Under the pieces are notes generated by a model. The model was not told the origin of the DNA, made no database searches, and worked only from the letters and a program-made list of their open reading frames with translations. From NCBI RefSeq assembly GCF_007858535.1, contig NZ_CP040174.1, forward strand, positions 372,001-436,000: 64,000 nucleotides of DNA, written 5' to 3'. Made by a program: the position numbers and the translations under genes. Of this stretch, positions 8,897-18,460 are shown piece by piece. This stretch comes from Arthrobacter sp. UKPF54-2. Its GTDB lineage: Bacteria > Actinomycetota > Actinomycetes > Actinomycetales > Micrococcaceae. The first letter of the stretch is position 1. Every line of letters starts with the position of its first letter.

Positions 8897-10386
8897 AACT
8901 GACCCCCTTGCAGAATGACCGCGCGGCCGGCGTCCTCGTCGCCCTGGCCGCCGGCGACGCCCTCGGCGCCGGCTACGAGTTCGGCGCGCCGTTGCCGGAC
9001 GGCGCCGAGGTCACCATGAAGGGCGGCGGACCGTTCGGGTTCGCGCCGGCGGAGTGGACCGACGACACCTCCATGGCCGTCCCGATCGCCCAGGCGTTGC
9101 TGGAGGCGGCGTCCGACGCCGGGTCCTCCTCCCCCGCGGCGCCCACCATGGTGGTTCGGGCCTGGACAGCATGGGCCGAGGAGGCCAAGGATGTGGGCGC
9201 CCAGACCAGCGCCGTGATCGCGGGGGCCCGGCAGCTGGCGTCCGCCGCCGGGCGGAGCAAGGTGACTGCCGCCGATTTCAGTGCCGCCGCCGCGGACTTC
9301 CATGCCCGCACCGGCCGCAGCGCCGGCAACGGCTCGCTGATGCGCACCGCACCGCTTGCGCTGGCTTACCTGGACCGGGAGCCGGCGTCGCTGATGGCCG
9401 AGGCGGGGGTGCTCAGCGCGCTGACCCATGCCGACCAGGATGCGCAGGAAGCCTGCGGGCTCTGGTGTGTGGCCATCCGGGCGGCGGTGCTGACCGGACG
9501 GCTCGACGTCCGGGCCGGGTTGCCCCTGCTGTCCGCCGAGCGGGCTGCGCTGTGGCTGGAGCGGATCGAGGTGGCCGAGCGGTCCCGGCCGCGGGACTTC
9601 AGCCGCAACGGCTGGGTGGTCGAGGCGTTCCAGGGCGCCTGGAGCGCCATCCACTTCGCGGGCCTGTCCGCCTCCGGTCCGGCGCGCCTGCGGGCCGCGC
9701 TGGAGGAAGCGGTGCGCGGCGGCCGGGACACCGACACCGTCGCGGCCATCGCCGGCGGCCTGCTCGGTGCGGCCTATGGCTACACGGCGGTGCCATTTGA
9801 GTGGCGGCGCCGCCTGCACGGCTGGCCCGGGCTCCGGGTCCGCGACCTGATGATGCTCGGCATGGAGCTGGGACGGGGCGAGGGCTGCCGGCCCGCAGCC
9901 TGGCCGCGCGCCGAACACCAGGACTACAGCATGTGGGGCCGCACCGACGCCCTGGTCCAGCACCCGCACGACGACGGCGTCTGGCTGGGCGGCGTCGGGT
10001 CCCTTTCGCGGGTGGCCGAGGTGGGGATCGACGCTGTGGTGTCGCTATGCCGGCTGGGGACTTTGGACGCGCCCGGCGTGGCGCCGGACGATCACGCGAC
10101 ATTCTGGGTTGTCGACTCCCCCGTTGAGGCGGACAACGCCCACGCCGCGTTCGTGCTGCGCGACGCTGCGGCCGCCGTCGAACGCTTCCGCGCGGAAGAC
10201 AAGACCGTGCTGCTGCACTGCGTCCGGGCCGAGTCCCGGACGCCGACGGTGGCCGCGTTGTACGGAGCTCGGGTTGCGGGGATTACGCCGCTGGATGCGC
10301 TGGATGATGTGCGTCGGGTCCTGCCTGGTGCTAGCCCGAATGGTTTGTTCCTGAGGTTGCTGAAGAATCTTCAAACGACCCAATAG
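8893..10386 (+). CDS. ADP-ribosylglycohydrolase fused to a dual-specificity phosphatase-like domain
   Basis: The product is 497 aa. The N-terminal part (about 1-320) is an ADP-ribosylglycohydrolase. WTDDTSM near 55-61 and GRDTDTVAAIAGGLLGA near 276-292 provide the Asp/Thr ligands of the two-metal site, and HADQDAQEA lies between. The C-terminal part (about 345-497) is cysteine-phosphatase-like, with the P-loop HCVRAESR near 442-449 fitting HCx5R. It would remove ADP-ribose from macromolecules or small molecules and possibly dephosphorylate the product (inference). It overlaps the ARPP-1 gene by 4 bp (ATGA) and lies in the operon divergent from the NrtR-like regulator. Confidence 0.85.
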   Translation: MKLTPLQNDRAAGVLVALAAGDALGAGYEFGAPLPDGAEVTMKGGGPFGFAPAEWTDDTSMAVPIAQALLEAASDAGSSSPAAPTMVVRAWTAWAEEAKDVGAQTSAVIAGARQLASAAGRSKVTAADFSAAAADFHARTGRSAGNGSLMRTAPLALAYLDREPASLMAEAGVLSALTHADQDAQEACGLWCVAIRAAVLTGRLDVRAGLPLLSAERAALWLERIEVAERSRPRDFSRNGWVVEAFQGAWSAIHFAGLSASGPARLRAALEEAVRGGRDTDTVAAIAGGLLGAAYGYTAVPFEWRRRLHGWPGLRVRDLMMLGMELGRGEGCRPAAWPRAEHQDYSMWGRTDALVQHPHDDGVWLGGVGSLSRVAEVGIDAVVSLCRLGTLDAPGVAPDDHATFWVVDSPVEADNAHAAFVLRDAAAAVERFRAEDKTVLLHCVRAESRTPTVAALYGARVAGITPLDALDDVRRVLPGASPNGLFLRLLKNLQTTQ

Positions 10387-10431
10387 GCTGAGCGAAATTG
10401 ATTATCAAAGTCAGAACTGCAGGGGGCAGCA

Positions 10432-12111
10432 ATGAAGTGCATTCCGGAGAAGCCGGAGTTCGGTGACGGCCAGCTGGCGGAAAAGGTCGTCTGGGATGCG
10501 CTGAAGAGCAGCCTTCCCGACGAGGTTGTACTTGCCCACTCGGTCCAGTTGCGGGACGGACGCGCAGAACATGAGATCGACATCCTCGTCCTCTGGCCCG
10601 GCGTCGGGATGGCTGCCATAGAAGTGAAAGGCGGCCGCGTCTCTGTCGAAAACGGGCAGTGGTATCAGTCCGACAGGAGTGGGCCTCACCCGATTCAGAG
10701 TCCGGTGGCGCAATCTCAGGGCTCCCTACATGCCTGCAAGAGGTGGATCGGCACGCAACTCGGAACTCCGCTCACGAGCCGCTTCGCCTACATGGTGGCC
10801 TTCCCGTACACCGAGGTCCCCAGGGACTGGGAAATGGCGGGATGTCCTCGGTCATTGGTGCTGGATCAAGGCGACATCGCATCGCCGGCCGACGCGATCC
10901 GCAGTGCCATCGAGCGTGAGGGCGGCGGTACCACCACTCTCGCCCCGAAGTACATGGAACGAATCGTCCACAGGCTGGCGGGCAATCTCGACACCGCCTC
11001 GGGCCTGCCGCTGGACGCCAGGGAGATTGAAGATGCCCAAGATCATCTCACTGAGCGTCAAAAAGTGTTGCTGCAAGCCACAAGGTCTCTTCCCAGAATC
11101 CGATTCACTGGCGGCGCGGGAAGCGGAAAGACGTGGCTTGCCTTGGAAAAAGCCCGAATCCTCTGCAAGGAGGGAAAACGCGTCGGCCTATTCAGTTACA
11201 ACAAGGGCATCAGCCAGTACCTCCAGGACAGGGTTGCGCAGTGGCGCCACGCCCAGCCAGCCTTCACCGGAGAGTTCCATGAATATGCCCGGCGGCTCGG
11301 GGTGGCGGACGGCACGGGACCCGCCTATTTCGAAGAAGAACTGCCGCAGCTGCTCAAGGATCTCGCGGTCAGTCTCCCGCACCAGCAGCGACTGGATGCC
11401 ATCGTTGTTGATGAAGCTCAGGACTTCGCCCCGTTGTGGTGGGAAGCGCTGCTTGCTACGACGACGGACGACGCCGAGATCTATGCCTTCCTTGACGACC
11501 ATCAGGACGTATACCGGCGGTGGGGCGACCCATCACAGCGGGACGCCAGCCCACTGGAAAACCTGGTGACCATCCACATCGACGAGAATCTCCGCAACAC
11601 GAGGAAAATCGCGGAAACGTTCAAATCTTTTGCAGGTGACCACTTCACGCCCCGCGGCAGCACCGGCCTTCCTGTTCGGCGCGTTCAGTGCACCACCGAG
11701 GACGCCCTCGACGTCGCAGGTGACTGCATCGACGCACTGATCGACGAGGGATGGGCCAACAACCAGATCGCAATGCTCACCACGAAGGAACGCCACCCGA
11801 TCCACAAGGAGTTCTTCGAGAACGGCACCACCGCGGATTACTGGCGCGAGTTCCACGCCAACGAAAGCGAGTTCTACGGCCATGTCCTGGGCTTCAAGGG
11901 CTTGGAGCGGTCAGTGATAGTCCTGTGCGTCAACGGCTTCAAGGACTTGGACCGGGCAGCCGAGCAGCTCTACGTTGGCCTGTCCAGGGCTCGCAGTCTC
12001 CTCGTCGTCGTTGGCGATTCTGAGTTGCTGGGGGAGGCCGGCGGGCGAGATCTCAAGACGGCCCTGTCGCGGGCTGACGTATGGGCGCCGGCGACGCCCG
12101 TCGATCGCTAA
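10432..12111 (+). CDS. NERD-domain nuclease fused to a UvrD-like helicase
   Basis: The product is 559 aa. Residues about 8-110 form a NERD (nuclease-related) domain: an acidic ...EIDILVLWPGVGMAAIEVKGG segment gives the D...ExK-type active site. A superfamily-1 helicase core follows: Walker A GGAGSGKT near 226-233, the Walker B-like VVDEAQD near 324-330, and LYVGLSRARS near the C-terminus as motif VI. It is shorter than UvrD and lacks large insertions. The ribosome site AGGGGG precedes the ATG. It lies upstream of an AddAB-like pair in the same orientation. A DNA-repair or defence role is likely, but the substrate cannot be told from sequence. Confidence 0.85.
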   Translation: MKCIPEKPEFGDGQLAEKVVWDALKSSLPDEVVLAHSVQLRDGRAEHEIDILVLWPGVGMAAIEVKGGRVSVENGQWYQSDRSGPHPIQSPVAQSQGSLHACKRWIGTQLGTPLTSRFAYMVAFPYTEVPRDWEMAGCPRSLVLDQGDIASPADAIRSAIEREGGGTTTLAPKYMERIVHRLAGNLDTASGLPLDAREIEDAQDHLTERQKVLLQATRSLPRIRFTGGAGSGKTWLALEKARILCKEGKRVGLFSYNKGISQYLQDRVAQWRHAQPAFTGEFHEYARRLGVADGTGPAYFEEELPQLLKDLAVSLPHQQRLDAIVVDEAQDFAPLWWEALLATTTDDAEIYAFLDDHQDVYRRWGDPSQRDASPLENLVTIHIDENLRNTRKIAETFKSFAGDHFTPRGSTGLPVRRVQCTTEDALDVAGDCIDALIDEGWANNQIAMLTTKERHPIHKEFFENGTTADYWREFHANESEFYGHVLGFKGLERSVIVLCVNGFKDLDRAAEQLYVGLSRARSLLVVVGDSELLGEAGGRDLKTALSRADVWAPATPVDR

Positions 12112-12136
12112 AGGCAAGCGCGAGGTTTGCTTAGCG
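12106..12136 (+). terminator. Weak stem-loop over the stop of the NERD-helicase gene
   Basis: CGCTAA (12106-12111) pairs with TTAGCG (12131-12136), and GCAA (12114-12117) with TTGC (12127-12130), giving a bulged stem that overlaps the stop codon. There is no T-tract after it, so termination is uncertain. The remaining gap to the AddB-like gene shows no other feature. Confidence 0.28.
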
Positions 12137-12317
12137 TCACCGCCATTCATGCGCCAATTTCCACAACCTGGCGCTGTGCCCTGCAGGCCACCCTCGACGC
12201 CGGCCGACAAGACTGACGTCCCTCATCCTCCGTCACCCCAACGCGTCGCAAGCTTCATTGTCCGACCCGGCCCATATGATCGAGGAACTGTCGCTCCAAC
12301 ACGTCCCGGGGGATGAT

Positions 12318-14996
12318 GTGAAAGTTTTGTTTGGCCTGTACCTGGACCGCGCTCCATGGACCTACCGTGATTCCGCGCTCGGCGCCGTGAGGCTCGGTCC
12401 GTTGGGGCTGGCCCAGCTCCTGCAGACCCGGCTCGGGCTCACCGGCCCCGATGCCCGCCACTCCACACGGATCCGGCAGTTCATGGCCCGGCTCGCGGAG
12501 CAGGACAGCCCGGAGGCATGGTTCCACGGATCGTTCTCCGTCGATCCGTGGTCCACGGCCATCGACCTGTTGAACATGCGCGACGAACTTGTGACCAACG
12601 GGTGGACGGGCCTCGCCCCGGACGGATCCAGCGCCAAGCTGAAAGCCCTCGCTACCCTGGAACAGAGCCGGCTCCCCCTCGACCGCGCGTTCGCCGACTT
12701 CCCGCTTGAACTCATCCATGAGCTTGAGAGCGAAGCCACTGCCCACTGGCCGCTGGGAATCTCACGGCTTGAACTCCAGCACCCCCGCGCCTCGTTCCCC
12801 GCCATCTGGACCCGCCTCATCGGCGCCCTGGAGCGCCGCGGCGTCACGGTCATGGAGCCGTCCGTGCTGACGGAACCAGTGGGCGAGGTGACCGTCCTCG
12901 TCGCGAAAACCGAATGGGAAGCCGCCGAGCACACGGCCCGCTGGCTCGCGTCCGCGCCGAAGCCTGCAGGTAAAGCCGGAACTGATCGCTCGGCCGTCGT
13001 CGCCTCCACGAGCACCGCTCTGCTGGACCAGGAGCTGCAGCGCCGCGGACTGCCACGAATCGGTGTCAGCAGCCGTTCACGCTGGCGGGCCATAGACCAG
13101 ATCATTCCCCTCTTCTTTACCGTCATCTGGGGACCGGTGGACGTCCAACTGCTGGGCGAGTTCCTGAACCTCCCGGTCGGCCCCGTCCGGCGCGCCGCCG
13201 CCCGGCATCTCCTCCGCGCCCTCGCCGCCCAGCCGGGCACCGGCGGTGACGCATGGCTGAGCGCCCTCAAGGACATCAGCAGCGACGATGCTCTCGGCCC
13301 CGTCGTAGCGGCAGAGCTGGACCAGCTTCTCAGCATCGGGCTGCTGGCGGATGACGGAACGGTCACCGGCACCGCCGTCGTCGAACGCGCCCAATGGCTG
13401 CGCACCCAGCTCAGCCGCCGCGTGCAGCTCTACCCCCAGCTCGAATCCGTCCTCAGCCAGCTCAACGAGTTCACGGCCCTGATCGACGGGCCCGAGCCGG
13501 TCAACCGCAAGACCATCGCGCGGATCCTGGAATCCGTCATTCCCGCCAGTGCCAGTCCCCTGGCCGGCGGCGAAGCGGCGCCGTGGGTGACAATCCACAG
13601 CCTCGGCGAACTGTGCGACGACGTCGACTCGCTCGTCTGGTGGGGGTGCCAGGATGACGGCCAGGTCCGGTCCCGCCACTGGGACGACGCCGAACGCCAG
13701 GCGCTGCTCGGCGCCGGCGTCGTCCTGCCGGATCCCGCTGTCCTGGCCGAGCTGGAACTCCCGGTGGCGGTGAACGCCGCGAGGCGCAGTCGCCGGCTCC
13801 TGCTGGTACGCGCCGCGGAGATCGGCGGGGAGCCAACGAAGGCCCACCCGGTGCTGTCCTCGCTGGCCTTCAGCACCCTCCCCTCGCCCCTGCCTGGAAC
13901 CCCGGAGGAGAACAAGAAGGCGGTGGAACATGCCGTTTCCGCCTTCAGCACCACCCCCGCCGAGCTGGTGCGCGACGGCGTCTGGCGGCTCGCAGGCCGC
14001 ACCGCCGCGTTGACACCGGTGCAGCCGGCCCGGACTACGCCGATGCCGGCATCCCATGAATTGGGTCCCCGTCCGGAGTTCATGCCGGACAAGCTCTCCT
14101 ACTCGCAGCTCAGCACGTTGATTGGCTGCTCAATGAAGTGGATCCTGGAGAAGAAGGGCCGGCTGAAGGTAGGCGACGCGCAGTCCGTCCCCACCGGGAA
14201 CACCATGATCGGCACCTTGGTCCACCGGGTGGTCGAAGAACTCTTTGGCGAGCTTTACGCCGCGAACCGGGCGGTACCGGAGCCGGCGGAGGTCCAGGCC
14301 AAACTGGACCAACTCGTGCCGCATTACGCCTCGGAACTGCTCCTGCCGGGCCGCGGCAGCAAACTCGCCGGCCTCCGGCCCATCATCGAAAACTCGGTCA
14401 TCAAGCTTTTCCAGACCCTACAGACGCAAGGGGTCTACATCCGCGCCACCGAGCACGAGTTCAGCAAGCCGGCCCTGTTCAACGTCAACGGAACCCAGAT
14501 CGAAGTCAGGGTCTCCGGCTTCATCGATGTCCTGGCCGCGGACCAGCAAGCCGAACCCGTCGTGATCGACCTCAAGTGGACCAACCGTTCGAAGTACCGC
14601 CGCGACGAAATCACCCAGGGCGACGCCATGCAGCTGGCCCTCTACCACTGGGCCCTGGACGACGGGCCGGACCCCATGTCCACCGTCGCCGAAGATGCTG
14701 CGATGTCCTACTACATGCTCAAGCAGGGAGAGTTTGCGTCAACCAGCAACCTCTTCGGCCCGGCCCTGGCCAGCCCCGCGTCCAGCCGGAGCACCTGGCG
14801 ACGCTCGGTCCGCGCCGCCGAATTCTCCATCTCGGAAGTGGTCGGCGGGCGCGTCCTCGCGGCCGGACGACAGGAGTTGGGCTCCCCCGCTGAGCAGCGG
14901 GACACGGCGACGGCGGACGGCCGGCTCTACCAGAAGCCGCCCTGCAACTTCTGCGACTTCTCCGCACTTTGCGGTCTTAAGGGGGACCTGTCATGA
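12318..14996 (+). CDS. AddB-like PD-(D/E)XK nuclease with Fe-S cluster cysteines
   Basis: I place the start at GTG 12318 (MKVLFGLYLDRAPW), which has GGGGGA just upstream. The frame is open back to a TTG at 12258 and an ATG at 12276, but neither has a ribosome site. The product is 892 aa. The C-terminal third is a RecB/Cas4-type nuclease: YSQLSTLIGCSMKWIL, then EPVVIDLKWTN with the D...K pair, then PPCNFCDFSALCG. The single upstream Cys plus the C-x2-C-x5-C cluster fits the AddB/Cas4 iron-sulphur site. The N-terminal part is helicase-like but shows no Walker A, as in AddB. It overlaps the AddA-like gene by 4 bp. Confidence 0.8.
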   Translation: MKVLFGLYLDRAPWTYRDSALGAVRLGPLGLAQLLQTRLGLTGPDARHSTRIRQFMARLAEQDSPEAWFHGSFSVDPWSTAIDLLNMRDELVTNGWTGLAPDGSSAKLKALATLEQSRLPLDRAFADFPLELIHELESEATAHWPLGISRLELQHPRASFPAIWTRLIGALERRGVTVMEPSVLTEPVGEVTVLVAKTEWEAAEHTARWLASAPKPAGKAGTDRSAVVASTSTALLDQELQRRGLPRIGVSSRSRWRAIDQIIPLFFTVIWGPVDVQLLGEFLNLPVGPVRRAAARHLLRALAAQPGTGGDAWLSALKDISSDDALGPVVAAELDQLLSIGLLADDGTVTGTAVVERAQWLRTQLSRRVQLYPQLESVLSQLNEFTALIDGPEPVNRKTIARILESVIPASASPLAGGEAAPWVTIHSLGELCDDVDSLVWWGCQDDGQVRSRHWDDAERQALLGAGVVLPDPAVLAELELPVAVNAARRSRRLLLVRAAEIGGEPTKAHPVLSSLAFSTLPSPLPGTPEENKKAVEHAVSAFSTTPAELVRDGVWRLAGRTAALTPVQPARTTPMPASHELGPRPEFMPDKLSYSQLSTLIGCSMKWILEKKGRLKVGDAQSVPTGNTMIGTLVHRVVEELFGELYAANRAVPEPAEVQAKLDQLVPHYASELLLPGRGSKLAGLRPIIENSVIKLFQTLQTQGVYIRATEHEFSKPALFNVNGTQIEVRVSGFIDVLAADQQAEPVVIDLKWTNRSKYRRDEITQGDAMQLALYHWALDDGPDPMSTVAEDAAMSYYMLKQGEFASTSNLFGPALASPASSRSTWRRSVRAAEFSISEVVGGRVLAAGRQELGSPAEQRDTATADGRLYQKPPCNFCDFSALCGLKGDLS

Positions 14997-17900
14997 ACGA
15001 CGCACTGCACAACGTCACGATGATCACGGCCAGCGCCGGCACCGGCAAGACCTACAGCCTGATGGGAGAAATCGCGCGCGAAATCAACAGCGGCACGAAG
15101 CCCAGCCAGATCCTGGCCACGACCTTCACGAAGAAGGCCGCCGCAGAACTCATCGACCGGGTCCAAGCCGAACTCTTCGGCCAGGAACGCCCCGATGCCG
15201 CTCGGCAGATGTCCGTCAGCATGGTGGGCACTGTCAACAGCGTCTGCAGCCGACTGCTCCAGGAATACGCGGTCGACGCCGGGCTGTCGCCGGCCCTCCA
15301 GGTCATCGCCGAAGACGAACAGCTCCGGATCTTCCAGCTCGCCACGGACGCCGTCTTCGCAGAGTTCACTCCCCGGATCCAGCCGCTCGCCCGGCGGCTG
15401 GGACACGACGGCGAAGCCGACATCCGGGGCACCGACACCGACTGGCGCAAGATCGTCCGCGACATCACCGATGCCGCCCGCAGCAACAGGATTGCCCCCT
15501 CGGCGCTGACGCACTCCGCCGCGGCCTCATGGCAGGGGCTGCAACAGGTTTTGGGTCCGGCCGGCCTCGACGACCGGGCAACCTGGTCCAACCAGCTCCT
15601 CCAGGGGCTGATGGGCCTTCGCGGGCTGGCCGCAGAGATCGCCGAATCCGGCAAGACTCCACCGAAGAACCTCTTGGCCTCAATCGCCCTGCTGGAGCCG
15701 GTCCTGACCCACGCGTCGCCGGAGGAAGCTCCTTGGCGGTTCTGGATCGAGGCGGCCGGGGTCTCCAACGCCAACGCCAAACGACAGCTGGAGAGCTACA
15801 TTTCTGCGGTCGACGTCGAGCTGGCTTCCAATCCGGCCTTCCAAACCGAGCTGCGTGAATTCACCGAACTGGTGTTTGCCTGCGCCGCTGCCTGCCTGGA
15901 CCGGTTCGCGGACTTCAAGCGGCAATACGGACTGATTGACTTCGCGGACCAGGAAACCCTGGTTCTGGACCTGCTGGAGAACAACCCGGAATTCCGTGCC
16001 TCCATCACCAGCCGCATCAAGTTCATGGTGGTGGACGAGTTCCAGGACACCAGCCCGCTGCAACTCCAGCTGTTCACCAAGTTCGCCGAGCTGGTGGAGA
16101 AAGTGGTCTGGGTGGGCGACTCCAAGCAGGCCATCTACGAATTCCGGGGCACTGACCCGGAGCTGATGAAGGCAGTTGCCGCCCGGGTTGAGAGCAAGAC
16201 CCAGCTGCATGATTCCTGGCGGTCCAAAGAATCCGTCATCGACCTCTCAAACGCGATCAGCCTCGCCATGTTCCCGGAGCTGAGCGAGGACGAAGTCCAG
16301 CTGACGGTCCCCGAAGCCCGCCTCGACGCCGCGCATCCCAAGAACGCCCTGGGCGGCGCCAGAGAGGCCTGGACACTGGCTGCCAAAACCGTGCCGGACC
16401 AGCGGCGTGCGGTCGCAGCCGGCGTCGTGGATCTGCTGCAGCGGCGTAACTTCAAGGGGTCCGACGTCGCGGTCCTCGCCCGGTCAAATGACGCTGTGGC
16501 GGCCATTGCCGCGGAACTGGCGGCGCTCGGAGTCAAGGCGACCACCAACACCTCCTCGTTGTTCGCCGCTCGGGAAATTCAGCTGGTCCGTGCCGGGATG
16601 GCCTTCGTCGCGTCCGACGACGACACGGTGGCCCTGGCCGAGTTGGCGCACCTGCATCCTGACCATCCCGAGTTCGGTCGCTGGGTCCCCGCACTGTTCG
16701 ACGCCGCGGAGCCCCGGGAAGAGCTCCAGCGCTGGGCCGCCGACCCGCTGGTGTCCGGCTTGGTGGAACTTCGCGGCCTCGCCACGGTGTGCACGCCGAC
16801 CGAAATCATGGAAGAGGTCACAGCGCGCCTTGGGGTTGCCCGGCTCATCAAGTCGTGGAGCAACCCGGGAACCCGCCTCAAGAATCTGGACGCGCTGCGC
16901 TCGCTGCTGGAGCAGTATTACGAGTCGTGTGCGGCGCTGGGCAAGCCCGTGACGCTGAGCGGGTCTCTCAAGTTTCTTGCAGATGCCGACAGCACCGGCA
17001 GCGAGAACTTCGGCGACGACGTCGTGAACGTACTGACCTACCACAAGGCCAAGGGGCTGGAGTGGCCGGCGGTTGTGCTGGCGAGCCTCGACACCGAGGT
17101 CGTAGCCAAACCGTGGGGCGTGGCTGTCGAAGGCGTCGATGAGATCGACGTCCGTGATCCCCTCGTCGGACGCTGGATCCGCTTCTGGCCCTGGCCGTTC
17201 GGCACCAAGGGATTCAAGCCTCTCTCCGGAGCGGCCGACTCCTCGGCTGTCGCGCAGCGGGTCCTGGCCCGGCGCCAGGCCGACTCGGCGCGCGTGCTCT
17301 ACGTGGGCCTGACCCGGTCCGTCAGCGTGACCTGCCTGGCCGCCGCCAAGCCCGCGCCAGCTTCATTGAACTCGCTCGGGACCGGCCAGATTGTGGAGTG
17401 GACTGAGGGAACCGGTAGCGAAGGCACCTTGACTGTCCAAGGGCGCGACGGCGAACACACTCTCGCCGTGGAGGCCTTCAGCTACGAGCCTGCGGACGGA
17501 CCCGCCAATACCGACGACGGCGCCAACGTCGAGTACGAGGACGGCCTGGCAGTCGAATCGCCGGTTTCGCATGAACCTGCCCGGGTGACCGCCAGCTCCC
17601 TGGAGAGCTTCGGCTTCGCTGCCGACGTCACCGAGGCGGCCGTCCTTGGCCCGCAGCTGATTCCCCACGGCGCGGCCATCTGGGATCAGGTGGGCTCCGC
17701 CATCCACGGCTACTTCGCCTTGCCCCTCGCCGAGATGGATGCCTCCGTCCGGCTCCGGGCGGCGCACCGTCTTCTGGATCGCTGGGGTGCGGCCTCCGCC
17801 GTCGGCGCTGACGTTGTGGTGGAAGCGGGTGAGCGAATACTCGCCTTCCTGCACCAGCACTACCCTGGCGCGACGGCCACCACCGAGCAGTCGGTTGCCT

Positions 17901-18142
17901 GGCGGAATGCTGACAACCAGCTCATGGAGGGGTGGATCGACCTCCTGCTGGAGACGCCAGCCGGCTTCGTGCTGGTGGACCACAAGTCCTACCCGGGCAA
18001 GGATCCTGTCGGTCACATCAAGGACAAGTACATCGGCCAGATGCGAGGGTATGCCGAAGCGATTGGGTCCATCACCGGGCGCCCCGTCGTCGAAATGCTG
18101 ATCCACATGCCGGCACTGGGGAAGGTATTCCGGATTGGCTAA
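14993..18142 (+). CDS. AddA-like UvrD-family helicase with C-terminal nuclease domain
   Basis: The product is 1049 aa. Walker A lies at about 13-20 (ASAGTGKT), followed by TTFTKKAAAEL (motif Ia region). VVDEFQDTSP near 346 is motif II, GDSKQAIYEFRG is motif III, and ARVLYVGLTRSV near 765-776 is motif VI. A C-terminal RecB-type nuclease carries WIDLLLETPAGFVLVDHKSYPGK near 982-1004, with D...HK-type catalytic residues. This is the AddA layout, slightly shorter than typical AddA. With the AddB-like partner it should form a helicase-nuclease that processes double-strand ends. Whether it is the main recombination enzyme or an accessory defence complex cannot be told here. Confidence 0.88.
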   Translation: MNDALHNVTMITASAGTGKTYSLMGEIAREINSGTKPSQILATTFTKKAAAELIDRVQAELFGQERPDAARQMSVSMVGTVNSVCSRLLQEYAVDAGLSPALQVIAEDEQLRIFQLATDAVFAEFTPRIQPLARRLGHDGEADIRGTDTDWRKIVRDITDAARSNRIAPSALTHSAAASWQGLQQVLGPAGLDDRATWSNQLLQGLMGLRGLAAEIAESGKTPPKNLLASIALLEPVLTHASPEEAPWRFWIEAAGVSNANAKRQLESYISAVDVELASNPAFQTELREFTELVFACAAACLDRFADFKRQYGLIDFADQETLVLDLLENNPEFRASITSRIKFMVVDEFQDTSPLQLQLFTKFAELVEKVVWVGDSKQAIYEFRGTDPELMKAVAARVESKTQLHDSWRSKESVIDLSNAISLAMFPELSEDEVQLTVPEARLDAAHPKNALGGAREAWTLAAKTVPDQRRAVAAGVVDLLQRRNFKGSDVAVLARSNDAVAAIAAELAALGVKATTNTSSLFAAREIQLVRAGMAFVASDDDTVALAELAHLHPDHPEFGRWVPALFDAAEPREELQRWAADPLVSGLVELRGLATVCTPTEIMEEVTARLGVARLIKSWSNPGTRLKNLDALRSLLEQYYESCAALGKPVTLSGSLKFLADADSTGSENFGDDVVNVLTYHKAKGLEWPAVVLASLDTEVVAKPWGVAVEGVDEIDVRDPLVGRWIRFWPWPFGTKGFKPLSGAADSSAVAQRVLARRQADSARVLYVGLTRSVSVTCLAAAKPAPASLNSLGTGQIVEWTEGTGSEGTLTVQGRDGEHTLAVEAFSYEPADGPANTDDGANVEYEDGLAVESPVSHEPARVTASSLESFGFAADVTEAAVLGPQLIPHGAAIWDQVGSAIHGYFALPLAEMDASVRLRAAHRLLDRWGAASAVGADVVVEAGERILAFLHQHYPGATATTEQSVAWRNADNQLMEGWIDLLLETPAGFVLVDHKSYPGKDPVGHIKDKYIGQMRGYAEAIGSITGRPVVEMLIHMPALGKVFRIG

Positions 18143-18145
18143 GCC

Positions 18146-18412
18146 TCACCACCAGCGGTGACGGCACTCCGGGTTCTGGCATGCCCATTTGGGTATGCCG
18201 ATCTCCGTCTTACCGGTGGCTGGGTACTCGCGGATTTCCATGTCGATGCAACATCCGGCGAACTCGGTGTTCTCTGGCATTGCTTCGCGCGCCGACGGCA
18301 TGATCATCCCGTAGGCAATCCGCCAGGCCTCGCCGCCACATACCGGACATTTTCGCGAGACGGTCCGCTTCTTCTTCGGTGCGGGGCTTTGGGGCGTCTC
18401 GTCGGGAGTCAT
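18146..18412 (-). CDS. Small zinc-ribbon protein
   Basis: The product is 88 aa. It has two Cys pairs, KCPVCGGEAW near 21-30 and WACQNPECRHRWW at the C-terminus, which would form one zinc ribbon. The Lys-rich stretch PKKKRTVSRK precedes the first pair. The stop lies 3 bp beyond the end of the convergent AddA-like gene. Nothing identifies a specific function. The Cys spacing and lower-GC coding pattern make it a credible gene rather than a shadow frame. Confidence 0.6.
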   Translation of the reverse strand: MTPDETPQSPAPKKKRTVSRKCPVCGGEAWRIAYGMIMPSAREAMPENTEFAGCCIDMEIREYPATGKTEIGIPKWACQNPECRHRWW

Positions 18413-18460
18413 GGGAGCACTGTAGGCCCGAGATCAGACAAAGAGCGCATCCTGGGCGGA

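Noticed and set aside
8581..9969. A 462-aa frame on the minus strand
   Set aside because: It is antisense to the ARPP-1 and ADP-ribosylglycohydrolase genes and has a Gly/Arg/Ala-rich translation without motifs, a typical shadow of GC-rich coding DNA.
14695..15858. A 387-aa plus-strand frame between the AddB- and AddA-like genes
   Set aside because: It is an alternative frame of two well-supported genes, rich in Arg/Pro and without domains.
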